Assembly: GCA_964401385.1 (NCBI GenBank)
Contig: CAYNYF010000002.1
Coordinates: 1-64,000, forward strand
Source: CAYNYF01 sp964401385
GTDB lineage: Bacteria; Planctomycetota; Phycisphaerae; SM23-33
DNA: 64,000 bases
Direction: 5' to 3'
A program made the position numbers and the translations under genes. Under the pieces are notes generated by a model. That model was not told the DNA's origin. It saw nothing but the letters and a program-made list of their open reading frames with translations, and ran no database searches. Of the stretch, positions 16,661-24,644 are shown piece after piece; the first letter of the stretch is position 1; each line of letters opens with the position of its first letter.

Positions 16661-18328
16661 CTAACCGAGGTTCTCGGGGGGCGTTCCCCCTCCGCCGCGG
16701 CGCCGGCGGAGCCAGGCGACCAGCACCTGCTTTTGCTCGGGCGGGAAGGCCAGAGGCGTGAAGACGATCGCGGCCAGCAGCACCGCCCAGACGATTCCCA
16801 GCACCCCGACCGGCAGCAGCAGCACGGCCGGCAGCAGCATCACCAGGTACGTGCTCGGGTGCAGTCTGAGCGAGCTATCCCGGGCGCCTGCCCGAGAGCT
16901 GGTAGGCGGGCGGCGCTTCGCCTGGGCGGTCAGCAGGTACGCCACCGCCACGACCGAGCCGCCGGCGTACATGCCCACGCCGGCCGCCCACGCCGCCCCG
17001 ACGGGACCGTACAGCGGCATCCACCACACAGCCAGGCCCAAGTTCGCCGCCGCCCCCGCCAGCACCGCCGCCGCGATCAGAATCGGGCGCTCGTGCAGCT
17101 TGGCGATCATGCTCAGCAGGGCCAGGTGATTGATCACCTGGAAGAACATCAGCAGGCCGCCCAGGAGCGCCAGCCCCGCGCGGTAGTCGGCCCGCAGCAG
17201 CCGGACCCACAGCGGCGAGCCGGCGTATACGACGACCGTCAGCGTCATCATGCCCACGACGACGGCCTTGTACGCCGTCTCCAGCCGCAGCATGGCCGCG
17301 GGACGCTCGTCGGCCTCCCAGATGCGGGCGACGTGCGAGAACACGACCGCCCAGACGGCGTTGGCCAGGAAGACGATGGGCTGGCCGAGCTGGAGGAAGA
17401 CGTAGAAGACGCCCGCCTCGGCCTGGCCGTAGCGCCGGTTGGTCAGCCAGAGGCTGAGATATCCGGCCGCGTTCCACAGGACCGTTCCCGCCAGCGCGGC
17501 CAGGCCGTAGCGGAGCACGCGGCGGTAGGGGCTCTTGATGATGCCGTCGGCGTCTTCGCCGGCCGACGACGACGAGACGGGCACGGGCCCGCTGATCTCC
17601 TCGTCTTCGGCCCCCGGCGGGACGATGAGCGCCCGGGCGCGCCGGGGCTCGGCCGCGGGCGCCATCGCCTCTCTCTGGCGGCTCAGGGCCGCGTGCAGCA
17701 GGGCCCCTCCGCCCGTCAGCGTCAGTATCAGGCTCACCAGGTGGGCCAGCAGCAGCGCCAGCCCGGTCGGCGTGACCATCAGCGTGACCACGGCGATGGC
17801 GGTGAAGATCACGGCGAAGGCGACCTCGACGAGAGAGACCAGCCGATACGCCCGCATGCCGATCAACAGTCCGAGCAGGTTATGGTAGAGCCCGCCGACC
17901 ATCGCGTTGGCCAGCGCGGCCCAGCAGATGTGCAACTGGGTGCGGTAGGCGACCAGGGACCCGGCCGCGCGCGAGGCGATCACATACCTGGCGATGAGGT
18001 CGCTTCCGGCCAGCGCCACCAGCGTCATGGCGACGGCGCAGCCGAGGATCGCCCAGCGCGTTCGCCGGTAGAACTCGCGGAGCCGGCCGCGGGCCTCGTA
18101 GAAGCTGACGTATCGGATCAGCCCCTGGTTGCTACCGAGCGTCAGCAGTGGGCTGGCGAGGTTGAAGATCATCATCCCCAGCCCCCACAGCCCGTACTGG
18201 GCCTTGACCAGCAGATACGTCAGCAGCAGCACGCGCCCCAGGGCGATGCCCTTCTGCAGCACCATGGCCGGCACGTACACTCCCAGTGACTCGGCCATCG
18301 AACCGACTTTCAGCAACCGAGGTAGCAT
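16661..18328 (-). CDS. oligosaccharide flippase family protein (Wzx/MATE-like)
   Basis: About 555 residues with 12-14 hydrophobic helices, such as GVYVPAMVLQKGIALGRVLL and ILIAAAVLAGAAANLGLAVW. The layout and the N-terminal pattern (amphipathic start, then a helix ending in LLLTYLLVKAQYGLWGLG) match polysaccharide transporters of the MOP superfamily, which move lipid-linked repeat units across the inner membrane. A long charged loop near residues 225-280 is an insertion relative to typical Wzx proteins. The start is uncertain: ATG 18328 is used, while 18388 and 18298 are also open. No glycosyltransferase genes flank it. A 29-base dispersed repeat (16886-16914) lies inside its 3' part. Confidence 0.8.
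   Translation of the reverse strand: MLPRLLKVGSMAESLGVYVPAMVLQKGIALGRVLLLTYLLVKAQYGLWGLGMMIFNLASPLLTLGSNQGLIRYVSFYEARGRLREFYRRTRWAILGCAVAMTLVALAGSDLIARYVIASRAAGSLVAYRTQLHICWAALANAMVGGLYHNLLGLLIGMRAYRLVSLVEVAFAVIFTAIAVVTLMVTPTGLALLLAHLVSLILTLTGGGALLHAALSRQREAMAPAAEPRRARALIVPPGAEDEEISGPVPVSSSSAGEDADGIIKSPYRRVLRYGLAALAGTVLWNAAGYLSLWLTNRRYGQAEAGVFYVFLQLGQPIVFLANAVWAVVFSHVARIWEADERPAAMLRLETAYKAVVVGMMTLTVVVYAGSPLWVRLLRADYRAGLALLGGLLMFFQVINHLALLSMIAKLHERPILIAAAVLAGAAANLGLAVWWMPLYGPVGAAWAAGVGMYAGGSVVAVAYLLTAQAKRRPPTSSRAGARDSSLRLHPSTYLVMLLPAVLLLPVGVLGIVWAVLLAAIVFTPLAFPPEQKQVLVAWLRRRRGGGGTPPENLG
16886..16914. repeat. 29-bp dispersed palindromic repeat, copy inside the flippase gene
   Basis: It begins GCCTGCCCGAGAG and ends GGTAGGCGGGCGGC; the arms can pair (GCCTGCC with GGTAGGC, allowing mismatch). 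It matches the copy at 36873-36901 at 27 of 29 positions. Here it is translated as part of the flippase C-terminal loop. A more degenerate relative (21 of 26 positions) lies at 16523-16548, between genes. Confidence 0.55.
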
Positions 18329-18689
18329 TTTTCCGAAAACCGCGCAGCTCCTATCCCGGCGGACCGGCACGTCCGGCAAGCGGCCCACAAGGTGCGTCCG
18401 TCACACAGTTGGCTGTATGGCGTTCTTACAACGTTAATATCTTGAGTTCTTGGAATGTTCTTGGGTCCTGACTGTCGCCAGCGGGCCTCGTGGGTCTGCC
18501 TCGCGAAAGCCGCCGGCGCGGGTCAAGGCGTTAGTAATTCGTCCCTGACGCGAGCGAGTTGTCCGCCCGGGACCCGAGCCGCCTTGACGATATCCCTCCG
18601 CACCGGGAGGGGGAAGCATTCGATGCGGCTCCAGCAGCACCGCCGACGCCGCCAGGGTCTTGGCCCATAGACGCATCTTGTTCATGGCG
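18329..18689. other. 361-base gene-free region upstream of the flippase
   Basis: No supported gene. It contains an AT-richer patch at about 18420-18470. On the minus strand this reads two CAAGAAC heptamers and a related CAAGATA close together, followed by GATATTAA. This could be the promoter and control region of the flippase, but no clear -35/-10 pair is visible. Confidence 0.35.
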
Positions 18690-19493
18690 TCACCTTGCCG
18701 GTGTGATGAAGGCATCCGCCCGGACGGCCCGGACCTTTCCGAAAACGAAAAGATCCCTCCGGGCGGCGTCGTACGTCCGGTAGGAGCCGACACGAACCAG
18801 CCGCATGAGGCGTCCCTGCCTCAATTCCACGTCGACCCGGGCGTGTTCGGAAAGCCCGGCCCGGCGCAGTTCGGCGATGAGCCTCTCCGCGCCGCCGGTG
18901 GAGGCTTTCTCGAAAGCGCCGGCCTGGATCGACCAGCGCACGGCCCGGATGCGGTCTTGGGCGCGGCGGGCCGCCTCCGTGCCCTCGAAGAGGTAGATCA
19001 GCCGGTCAAAGTGCTGATCCGCCTCCTTCCAGCGGCCCAAACGCTGGAGCACGCAGCCCAGCCGGTACATTGCCTCGTCGGCCGGGGGCGCCCCGGGGCG
19101 GGCGTGCTCCACGGCCGAGCGGTAGTGGCTCTCGGCCTGGGGCATGTCGTCGTCGGCGTAGGCCAGCTCGCCCAGTTTGACGTGGGCCAGGGTGAGCAGG
19201 TCTTTCCGCTTGGCGAGCTTGATGGCCGCGAGCAGATCGGCCTTGCCGCCGGGCTGTTTCGATCGCAGCCGCGCCATCCCGCGGAGGTAGTAGGCCTCGC
19301 CCGCCTCCTCCAGCCGGGGATGCACTTGCAGGAAACGCGAGCCGGCCTCGATCGCGCCCGCGTCGTCGCCGCGCCGGTAAGCGGCATTGGCGGTCGCCAG
19401 AAGCCTTTGGCCGGCCGGGCTGATCGCTCCCTGGCAGCCGGAAAGCACCGCCACCGCCAGCAGGGCGGCGGCCCATAGCTGTCGAGTTCGCAT
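18690..19493 (-). CDS. TPR lipoprotein with C-terminal SPOR-like domain
   Basis: 267 residues. The start is ATG 19493, with AGGAGA six bases upstream; the frame is open to 19604 but has no better site. A lipobox LSGC (Cys20) ends a short signal peptide, so the protein should be lipidated by Lgt, which is encoded at 60.7 kb. TPR units fill residues ~30-185. The C-terminal ~75 residues (SIQAGAFEKASTGGAERLI and LVRVGSYRTYDAARRDL) match the two-half pattern of a SPOR domain, which binds denuded septal peptidoglycan. A role in cell-wall or division-site assembly is therefore likely. Family-level inference; partners unknown. Confidence 0.8.
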   Translation of the reverse strand: MRTRQLWAAALLAVAVLSGCQGAISPAGQRLLATANAAYRRGDDAGAIEAGSRFLQVHPRLEEAGEAYYLRGMARLRSKQPGGKADLLAAIKLAKRKDLLTLAHVKLGELAYADDDMPQAESHYRSAVEHARPGAPPADEAMYRLGCVLQRLGRWKEADQHFDRLIYLFEGTEAARRAQDRIRAVRWSIQAGAFEKASTGGAERLIAELRRAGLSEHARVDVELRQGRLMRLVRVGSYRTYDAARRDLFVFGKVRAVRADAFITPAR

Positions 19494-19570
19494 CCGTTCT
19501 CTCCTAAGCGGACCGCAACAATGTTTGAACAGTGGCCCCGTCCAGGGTCTCGACACGTCGCAACGAACGG

Positions 19571-19675
19571 GAACACGAATGACACGAATTGTAACGAATT
19601 GCACGAATTAGACAGAGCCGGCTCAAGAAAAGGAGCCCATTCGTGAAATTCGCGGTAATTAGTGTAATTCGTGGT
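19571..19675. repeat. inverted arrays of ACGAAT-type decamers
   Basis: Left arm 19571-19610: four copies of a 10-base unit, NNACACGAAT-like, in exact 10-base register (gaacacgaat, gacacgaatt, gtaacgaatt, gcacgaatta). Right arm ~19638-19675: the reverse complement is again four CACGAATTA-like units. The centre contains the perfect palindrome GAGCCGGCTC. The whole element lies between the lipoprotein start and the rluB stop and codes for nothing. Confidence 0.7.
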
Positions 19676-19714
19676 CTCCGCGCCGGGGCTGGCCCGGGCG
19701 ATCCCGTCCGGCGA

Positions 19715-20446
19715 TCACATTCCCGCGGCCTTCCTGAGCGAGGCCACCTCAGCGGCGGTTAGGTGGCGGAACTTGCCGATCTTCAGGCCGCTGTCGGTCA
19801 CGGGGCCGACGGCCGAGCGGTGCAGCCGGCGAACCTTGTGGCCCAGCCGGGCCAGCGTCCGCCGAACCTGCCGGTTCCGCCCCTCATGGATCTTCACTTG
19901 CAGCAGGCTTTCGTTGCCGCCCCGGTGGAGGAGCTTTACCGCCGCCCGGGAGGTCCGCCCGCCTTCCAGGAAGACTCCCCGGCGCAAGGCCGCCAGGTCC
20001 TTGGTCTCGAGGCGTCCGGCGACGCGGGCGATGTAGGTTTTCACCACGCCGTAGCGCGGGTGCGTGAGCCGATCCGTCAGCTCGCCGTCGTTGGTGAGGA
20101 CGATCAGGCCGGTGGAGTCCGCGTCCAGCCGGCCGACGCAGTATACGCGCCGACCGATCCGCCCGACCAGATCCACCGCTCGCGGGCGGTCAAACCCGCG
20201 CTCGTCCCGCTGCGTGCAGATGACGCCGCGAGGCTTGTTCAGCAGGATGTAGGTCAATTTCGCCGGGCGCCTCGCGAGCGTCTGGCCGTCGACGTGGATC
20301 TTGTCGGACGGCTCCACGAAGCACGGCAAGGCGGCGACGGTTTGCCCGTTGACGCTGATCCTGCCGTCAAGAACCATCTGCTCGGCGGCCCGGCGGGAGG
20401 CGATCCCGGCGGCGGCGAGAACCTTCTGAATGCGAACCTTCGCCAT
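19715..20446 (-). CDS. rluB: rRNA pseudouridine synthase, RsuA/RluB family
   Basis: 243 residues. The N-terminal S4 RNA-binding domain (VRIQKVLAAAGIASRRAAEQM and RISVNGQTV) is followed by the pseudouridine synthase domain with the catalytic aspartate in GRLDADSTGLIVLTNDGEL near residue 100. It should isomerise a uridine in large-subunit rRNA (U2605 in E. coli for RluB). RsuA (16S) or RluE/F-type specificity cannot be excluded by eye, although the ending HEGRNRQVRRTLARLGHKVRRLHR is typical of RluB. The ATG at 20446 starts directly at the S4 domain. It is 42 bases downstream of manA on the same strand. Confidence 0.88.
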   Translation of the reverse strand: MAKVRIQKVLAAAGIASRRAAEQMVLDGRISVNGQTVAALPCFVEPSDKIHVDGQTLARRPAKLTYILLNKPRGVICTQRDERGFDRPRAVDLVGRIGRRVYCVGRLDADSTGLIVLTNDGELTDRLTHPRYGVVKTYIARVAGRLETKDLAALRRGVFLEGGRTSRAAVKLLHRGGNESLLQVKIHEGRNRQVRRTLARLGHKVRRLHRSAVGPVTDSGLKIGKFRHLTAAEVASLRKAAGM

Positions 20447-20488
20447 GACGCATCGGCCTCCGGCAGCGACACATGACAGGGGATGCCT

Positions 20489-21502
20489 TCACCGCGGAAG
20501 TGTAATCTCCAGAACCGTCATCTGCTCGTCGACGACCGCTGTGGGGGCGGCCAGCCCCGCCGGCACGAGCACGGTCTCCAGCCGGCCCAACGGAACGGAC
20601 GGCGCCGCGGCCGCATCGGAGAGGATTTTGCCGCGCCCGCCCAGGAGCATCCAGACGGCGCATGCGCCGGCGCGGAGTTCGACCGGCCCCGGCGGCAGCA
20701 GCCGCTTTCGCACGCTGAAATACGGCGTCCGCAGCAGCATCTCGTCGCCGGCGGGCCCCTGGGCGGCATCGCGGGCGGAGACCGCCTCCGGCGCCTCGGC
20801 GGGGTCGGCGGCGTCTGGGGGCGCGAAATGAATGCAGCGCAGGGATTCGGCCGGGTGGATCTCGCGCCCCCGGCCCCAATCGGTCACGCGAAAGGTCGTG
20901 TCCGAGGGAATCTGAACCTCGGCGACCACCACGCCGGCGCCGAGGGCGTGAACGGTGCCGGCCGGCAGGTAGTAAAAATCGCCGTCCCTTACCTCGAATC
21001 GCTGGATGAGTTCGAGCAGGGCCTCATCCCGTCCGATCGCTTCGGCAAAGCGCTCGCGGGTAACGCCGCCCTTGACGCCCTTGAGGATATACCCGCCTGA
21101 ACTCTTCAGCACGTACCAACACTCCGTCTTGGCCCTGGCGTGCGGGCCCATCTCTCTGGCCGCCTGCTCGTCGGGATGGACCTGGAGGCTCAGCCTTTCG
21201 TTGGCGTCGAGCACTTTCAGCAGCAGCGGGAACCGGCCGTCATCCCACGGCCGGGCCGAACCGAGGATCTGCCGCCGCCGGTCCGTCAGCAGCTCGTTGA
21301 GCGTCTTTCCGGCGTCGGGGCCGTTGGCAATGACGGACTCGGTCTGCCGGTCCCGGTCGGTCGGGGGCAGATCGGCCAGCTCCCAGCTCTCGCCGATATT
21401 CTTTCCGGGCGGAAGCCGGCGTCCGAACAGACGCTCCAGGCGCCTTCCGCCCCACACCCTGTCCTTGTAGATCGGAACGAACTTGTACGGATACACGCTC
21501 AT
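20489..21502 (-). CDS. manA: mannose-6-phosphate isomerase, type I
   Basis: 337 residues, a short type I phosphomannose isomerase that interconverts fructose-6-phosphate and mannose-6-phosphate for GDP-mannose and polysaccharides. Seen are YKFVPIYKDRVWGGRRLE at the start, IGESWELAD, the zinc-site strand LSLQVHPDEQAA (Gln, His), KTECWYVL (Glu) and GTVHALGAGVVVAEVQIPSD (His). ATG 21502 with GAGG upstream is chosen over GTG 21508. The second cupin is degenerate, as in other bacterial short forms. rluB follows on the same strand. The nucleotide-sugar dehydrogenase at the left edge and the flippase could use its products. Confidence 0.9.
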   Translation of the reverse strand: MSVYPYKFVPIYKDRVWGGRRLERLFGRRLPPGKNIGESWELADLPPTDRDRQTESVIANGPDAGKTLNELLTDRRRQILGSARPWDDGRFPLLLKVLDANERLSLQVHPDEQAAREMGPHARAKTECWYVLKSSGGYILKGVKGGVTRERFAEAIGRDEALLELIQRFEVRDGDFYYLPAGTVHALGAGVVVAEVQIPSDTTFRVTDWGRGREIHPAESLRCIHFAPPDAADPAEAPEAVSARDAAQGPAGDEMLLRTPYFSVRKRLLPPGPVELRAGACAVWMLLGGRGKILSDAAAAPSVPLGRLETVLVPAGLAAPTAVVDEQMTVLEITLPR

Positions 21503-21605
21503 GAACACCTCATCGCAAATACGCTACAGTCCGAAAGATCGGCCGCCCCGACCACGGAACATTGGCTGATTGTAGCGCAAAAGCGCCACCCGTTACAGGG
21601 CGACC

Positions 21606-21634
21606 TTGCCAAGCTCGGGGCGCTTGCATACACT
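21606..21634 (+). promoter_or_regulatory. putative sigma-70-type promoter for the tRNA-binding protein gene
   Basis: TTGCCA (21606-21611), 17 bases, TACACT (21629-21634). The predicted start is about 30 bases before the ATG at 21672. Confidence 0.5.
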
Positions 21635-21671
21635 CACTCGCCGGGAAGTGCCAAACAGCAAGGAGTCGGAC

Positions 21672-22025
21672 ATGAGCGAACAGGCCAAGCCCCCGATCAG
21701 CTTCGAAGACTTCACCAAGCTCGACATTCGCGTGGCGAAGATAACGGCCGTCAGGGACCACCCCAACGCCGACAAGCTGATCGTGATAGACATCGATCTC
21801 GGCGGCGAGCAGCGTCAGATCATCGCCGGCTTGAAGCCCTACTGCCAGCCGCAATCGCTGATCGGCAAGACCATCGTCGTGATCGCCAATATCCCGCCTC
21901 GGAAGATGCGCGGCCTGGAGTCCAATGCCATGCTGCTGGCCGCCACCTGGAACGACGGCGAGCGCGACCAGGTGACGGTCCTGACCACCGACGGCGACGT
22001 GCCCCCCGGCGCGGGGATATCGTAA
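21672..22025 (+). CDS. tRNA-binding OB-fold protein (MetG C-terminal / CsaA / Trbp111-like)
   Basis: 117 residues, a single tRNA-binding domain. Typical features are ISFEDFTKLDIRVAKI near the start, HPNADKLIVIDIDLG, QIIAGLKPYCQPQSLIGKTIVVIANI and the closing MRGLESNAMLLAA. The domain binds the outer corner of tRNA as a homodimer, either alone or as a detached methionyl-tRNA synthetase beta subunit. ATG 21672 has AAGGAG at the proper distance. No metG is visible in the window. The CsaA chaperone role proposed in Bacillus is the alternative reading. Confidence 0.87.
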   Translation: MSEQAKPPISFEDFTKLDIRVAKITAVRDHPNADKLIVIDIDLGGEQRQIIAGLKPYCQPQSLIGKTIVVIANIPPRKMRGLESNAMLLAATWNDGERDQVTVLTTDGDVPPGAGIS

Positions 22026-22295
22026 ACGTCTCCGCCTGCCCGCGGCGCGGCTGGCATCGGGCAGCGTTCGTCCGCATGCAATGGTGGCGGCCGTTCAGCG
22101 GGAATCGTATACTGCCTGTCCAGGCAGTGACGGCGTCCCGCTTCGGGTGATACTGCCCACTAATTCGGGCATGATTGCGCGGAATCGCTCGATTCAACGC
22201 AGCCCCACGACCCATACCTCAAGAAAGCTTCCCGGCAAACCCTGTCCTGGAAATCATTTAGCGGCAGCCTTCGCGAGCAATTCGCGGCTGGCACG
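22026..22295 (+). other. 3' flank of the tRNA-binding gene
   Basis: A 7-bp stem CTGCCCG (22036-22042) with CGGGCAG (22058-22064) lies just after the stop codon but has no following T-run. The remainder up to 22295 shows no gene or recognisable site. An open frame at 22081-22440 has no ribosome binding site and odd composition. Confidence 0.4.
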
Positions 22296-22576
22296 GTCAG
22301 TGCACAACGGAGGGGGTGAGGTGATGGCAGGTGTGAAAAAGCGCCATTTGCCTTTCGCCTTGGTAGTGCACGGTCCGGCCGGGTCTCCCGCGGGCCCGGC
22401 CGGGCCTAAGCGAGCGCGACCCGATAGATGCACTGACTAGCGGACTGTTGCACAGGAGGGAGACCTTTGCAGTCGCCGGCATAATGTGCCGGCACGGTCT
22501 CCGGCGATGACCAGGGTCGTCCCGGGGATCAACCTTGGGCCGGTGGAAAGCGAGGAGTCCGCCGGCCCTCTTTTTT
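22296..22576 (+). ncRNA. candidate structured small RNA ending in an intrinsic terminator
   Basis: Strong nested stems lie in a gene-free stretch. GTCAGTGCA (22296-22304) pairs with TGCACTGAC (22429-22437), closing a 142-base unit. Within it a 12-bp GC-rich stem (22372-22383 with 22395-22406, one G-U) forms. Then GGAGACC (22459-22465) pairs with GGTCTCC (22496-22502), enclosing GCCGGCA/TGCCGGC (22475-22493). The region ends with a strong rho-independent terminator at 22537-22576. It could also be a long 3' UTR of the tRNA-binding gene. A 38-codon frame at 22324-22440 with GGAGG upstream is inside. It does not match 6S, tmRNA, RNase P or SRP RNA features that I can recognise. Confidence 0.4.
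22537..22576 (+). terminator. rho-independent terminator
   Basis: An 11-bp stem (22537-22547 with 22558-22568, starting GGGCCGG and ending CCGGCCC, one G-U pair) with a 10-base loop, followed by TCTTTTTT. The best intrinsic terminator in the window; it faces right and ends transcription 110 bases before the convergent lpxB stop. Confidence 0.8.
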
Positions 22577-22687
22577 CGGCCGGTGCGGGCGCCGCCCGGC
22601 TCCTGCGGGGCCTCGAATACCCAAGGCAGATCGCGCTGCAAGCAGAGGCCGGTCGGCAAGCAGGCAGGTGACGCCGAGCAGGGCGCA

Positions 22688-23815
22688 TCATCGCATGGTG
22701 TGAATCACCAGCTCGGCGGCGTTGTCCGCGGCCGAACCGGCTGCTCGCAGTGGCCGGACCAGCTCCGGGAGCTTCTCCCGCAGCCGGCGCAGTGACGGCA
22801 GGTCAGTCAACATGGCCTCGGCCGTTTCGGCAACGCGGTTGACGTCGCCGTACCAGGGCATCAGCTCCGGCACGAGCCGCTCGCCGGCGAGGATGTTGAC
22901 CAGCGACAGGTAGCGCGAGCGGATCACCCACCGCCCCAGCAGCCGATACCCCCACTTGCTGACGCGGTAGAAGATGACCATGGGCACGCCGAAGTGGGCC
23001 GCCTCCAGCGTGACGGTCCCGCTGACGGCCACGGCCAGGTGCGATCGGGAGAGCACCTCGGCCAGCTCGCCCACGCGGATGGGCAGGTCGTCGCGCCCGG
23101 CGCAGCGCCGGATCCACTCGGCCGATTCGGCGTTGCCGGCGGTAAAGGCGAACTCCGCCTCGCCGAAGCGGCGCGACAGTCGCTCCATCACGGCAACCAG
23201 CGCCGGGGTGTGGGCCTTGATTTCCTCCTGGCGGCTTCCCGGCAGCAGGGCGATCCGCCAGCGCCCCTGGCCGGCCGACTCTTCCAGGTCGGGCGGCTCG
23301 GCCGGGGCCAGCCCGTCAAAGAGGGGATGGCCGACATAGTGGGCGTTGACGCCGCGGCGGCGAAGATAGTCCTCCTCGAACGGCAGGATGCAGGCCACCG
23401 CGTCCGTCAGCCGCCGAAGCTTCCGCACGCGCCACGGCGCCCAGGCCCATACCTGCGGGGCAATGTAGTACATCACCGGGACGCCGCGCCGCCTGGCCGC
23501 TCGCGCCAGGTGCCAGTTGAGCGCCGGGGAATCGACCGGCACGTGGACGGCCGGGCGGCTTTCGCTCATGGCGCCGGCCACCCGGCGGATGAGGCCCACG
23601 TAGTAGAGCAACTGCCGCAGCGGCCCGGTGATCATGGTGGCGCGGCGCGCCGGCTCGGCCAGCAGCTCGCAGCCGGCCGCGGCCATGCGCTCGCCGCCGA
23701 TGCCGACGAAGCGCACCGGCGCCACCCGCCTTCGCAACGCCTCGATGAGCCCGGCGGCGTGGGCATCGCCGCTGACGTCCGCGGCCGTGACGAATATGAC
23801 CGGCGCCTCGCTCAT
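22688..23815 (-). CDS. lpxB: lipid-A-disaccharide synthase
   Basis: 375 residues, GT19 glycosyltransferase joining UDP-2,3-diacylglucosamine and 2,3-diacylglucosamine-1-phosphate at the inner membrane surface. Family signatures are FVTAADVSGDAHAAGLIEAL (with Ser-Gly-Asp), GIGGERMAAAGCELL, YYIAPQVWAWAPWRVRKLRR, LPFEEDYLRRRGVNAHYVGHPL, LLPGSRQEEIKAH and SGTVTLEAAHFGVPMVIFY. The frame is open to 23947, but the family starts at ATG 23815. Together with lpxD and lpxI it shows that the cell makes lipid A and hence has a Gram-negative outer membrane. It lies 38 bases downstream of the ferritin-like gene and may be read from the isc transcript. Confidence 0.92.
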   Translation of the reverse strand: MSEAPVIFVTAADVSGDAHAAGLIEALRRRVAPVRFVGIGGERMAAAGCELLAEPARRATMITGPLRQLLYYVGLIRRVAGAMSESRPAVHVPVDSPALNWHLARAARRRGVPVMYYIAPQVWAWAPWRVRKLRRLTDAVACILPFEEDYLRRRGVNAHYVGHPLFDGLAPAEPPDLEESAGQGRWRIALLPGSRQEEIKAHTPALVAVMERLSRRFGEAEFAFTAGNAESAEWIRRCAGRDDLPIRVGELAEVLSRSHLAVAVSGTVTLEAAHFGVPMVIFYRVSKWGYRLLGRWVIRSRYLSLVNILAGERLVPELMPWYGDVNRVAETAEAMLTDLPSLRRLREKLPELVRPLRAAGSAADNAAELVIHTMR

Positions 23816-23853
23816 GCGAAGATCACCCGCTGCAAATGCCGACGATCCGCCGC

Positions 23854-24153
23854 CTAGTGGCCGTGTCCCATCTCCTCGATAGCGCCTTTGCTGTTGAGGT
23901 AGGTGCCGACCTCCTCGGCGAGCTTCTCGTCGTTTCGCCGCAGCCACTCCGTCAGCATGACGGCGTGCTCCTTTTCCTCGTCCCGGTTGTGGGCGAGGAT
24001 CGCCTTAAGCTGGGCGTCGCCGGCGGCGTCGACCCGCTGCTGGTAATGGTCGATGGCCTCCAGTTCCTCGATGAGCGAGGCGATCGCCCTGCGCAGGTCG
24101 AGTGTCTTTCCGGTGAGCCGGTCCAGTGGTTCGTACAATGCCTCGAGCGCCAT
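23854..24153 (-). CDS. encapsulated ferritin-like protein (EncFtn family)
   Basis: 99 residues. The sequence EELEAIDHYQQRVDAAGDAQ followed by LKAILAHNRDEEKEHAVM closely matches the Rhodospirillum rubrum EncFtn that I recall. Its iron ligands correspond to Glu30, Glu60 and His63, and the entry-site glutamates to Glu29 and Glu32; the conserved tryptophan is His36 here. These proteins form annular decamers of two-helix monomers with ferroxidase activity, normally inside an encapsulin shell. No shell gene is in the window, and the C-terminus (EEMGHGH) lacks the usual LGIGSL-type targeting peptide. ATG 24153 has AAGGAG upstream. It lies 118 bases downstream of the isc operon, suggesting iron buffering for Fe-S assembly. 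Confidence 0.85.
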   Translation of the reverse strand: MALEALYEPLDRLTGKTLDLRRAIASLIEELEAIDHYQQRVDAAGDAQLKAILAHNRDEEKEHAVMLTEWLRRNDEKLAEEVGTYLNSKGAIEEMGHGH

Positions 24154-24271
24154 CGCTTTGCTCCTTTCAATGTTGCCGAATGGAATTGACAACACCCTTC
24201 AAGTCGGGGCCGCCATAGCATATGGGCTGATGCATGAGTCGGCAAGGACGCGGCGGCGGTGGAGGGCGTCC

Positions 24272-24595
24272 CTAGCCGGGAATTCTGACGGTCACGTCGC
24301 CGGCCACGACGGCCGTGCAGGCCAGGCGGGAATCGGCCGTGTAGCCCGGTGCCTGCTCGACGAGGTCGAGTTCGTCTTCGGTCGCCTCGGAAAGGTTCTC
24401 GCCGCCGGCGGTGACGATCACGTGACAGGTGCCGCACGCCCCGGCTCCGCCGCAAGCGTGCTCGATCTGCACCCCGTGGGAAAGGGCAATGTCGAGGATG
24501 CTCCCCGGCCGGCCCTCCCTCCCATAGGGGTACTCCGCCGGGTCGGCCTCGACCGTCACGCCGGCCGGGGCGAACTTGACTGTGTATTTCGCCAT
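24272..24595 (-). CDS. fdx: 2Fe-2S ferredoxin of the isc operon
   Basis: 107 residues of the plant/adrenodoxin fold. Cysteines 48, 54, 57 and 93 form the C-x5-C-x2-C-x35-C pattern (HACGGAGACGTCHVIV and RLACTAVVAGD) that binds a [2Fe-2S] cluster. In Isc systems it delivers electrons to IscS/IscU for persulfide reduction and cluster formation. ATG 24595 with GGAGAG upstream is preferred over 24616. Last gene of the classic order, 49 bases after hscA. Isc ferredoxins carry C-x5-C-x2-C, which supports this assignment over photosynthetic-type ferredoxins (C-x4-C-x2-C). Confidence 0.92.
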   Translation of the reverse strand: MAKYTVKFAPAGVTVEADPAEYPYGREGRPGSILDIALSHGVQIEHACGGAGACGTCHVIVTAGGENLSEATEDELDLVEQAPGYTADSRLACTAVVAGDVTVRIPG

Positions 24596-24644
24596 CGCCC
24601 GCTCTCCAGTCGCCAATTGTCAGCCCGCAACGCCAAAGCGGCAA

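Noticed and set aside
22081..22440. 119-codon plus-strand frame in the candidate RNA region
   Set aside because: No usable ribosome binding site at its start, mixed composition, and strong RNA stems cover its 3' half. Only the short in-frame part from 22324 has a ribosome binding site.
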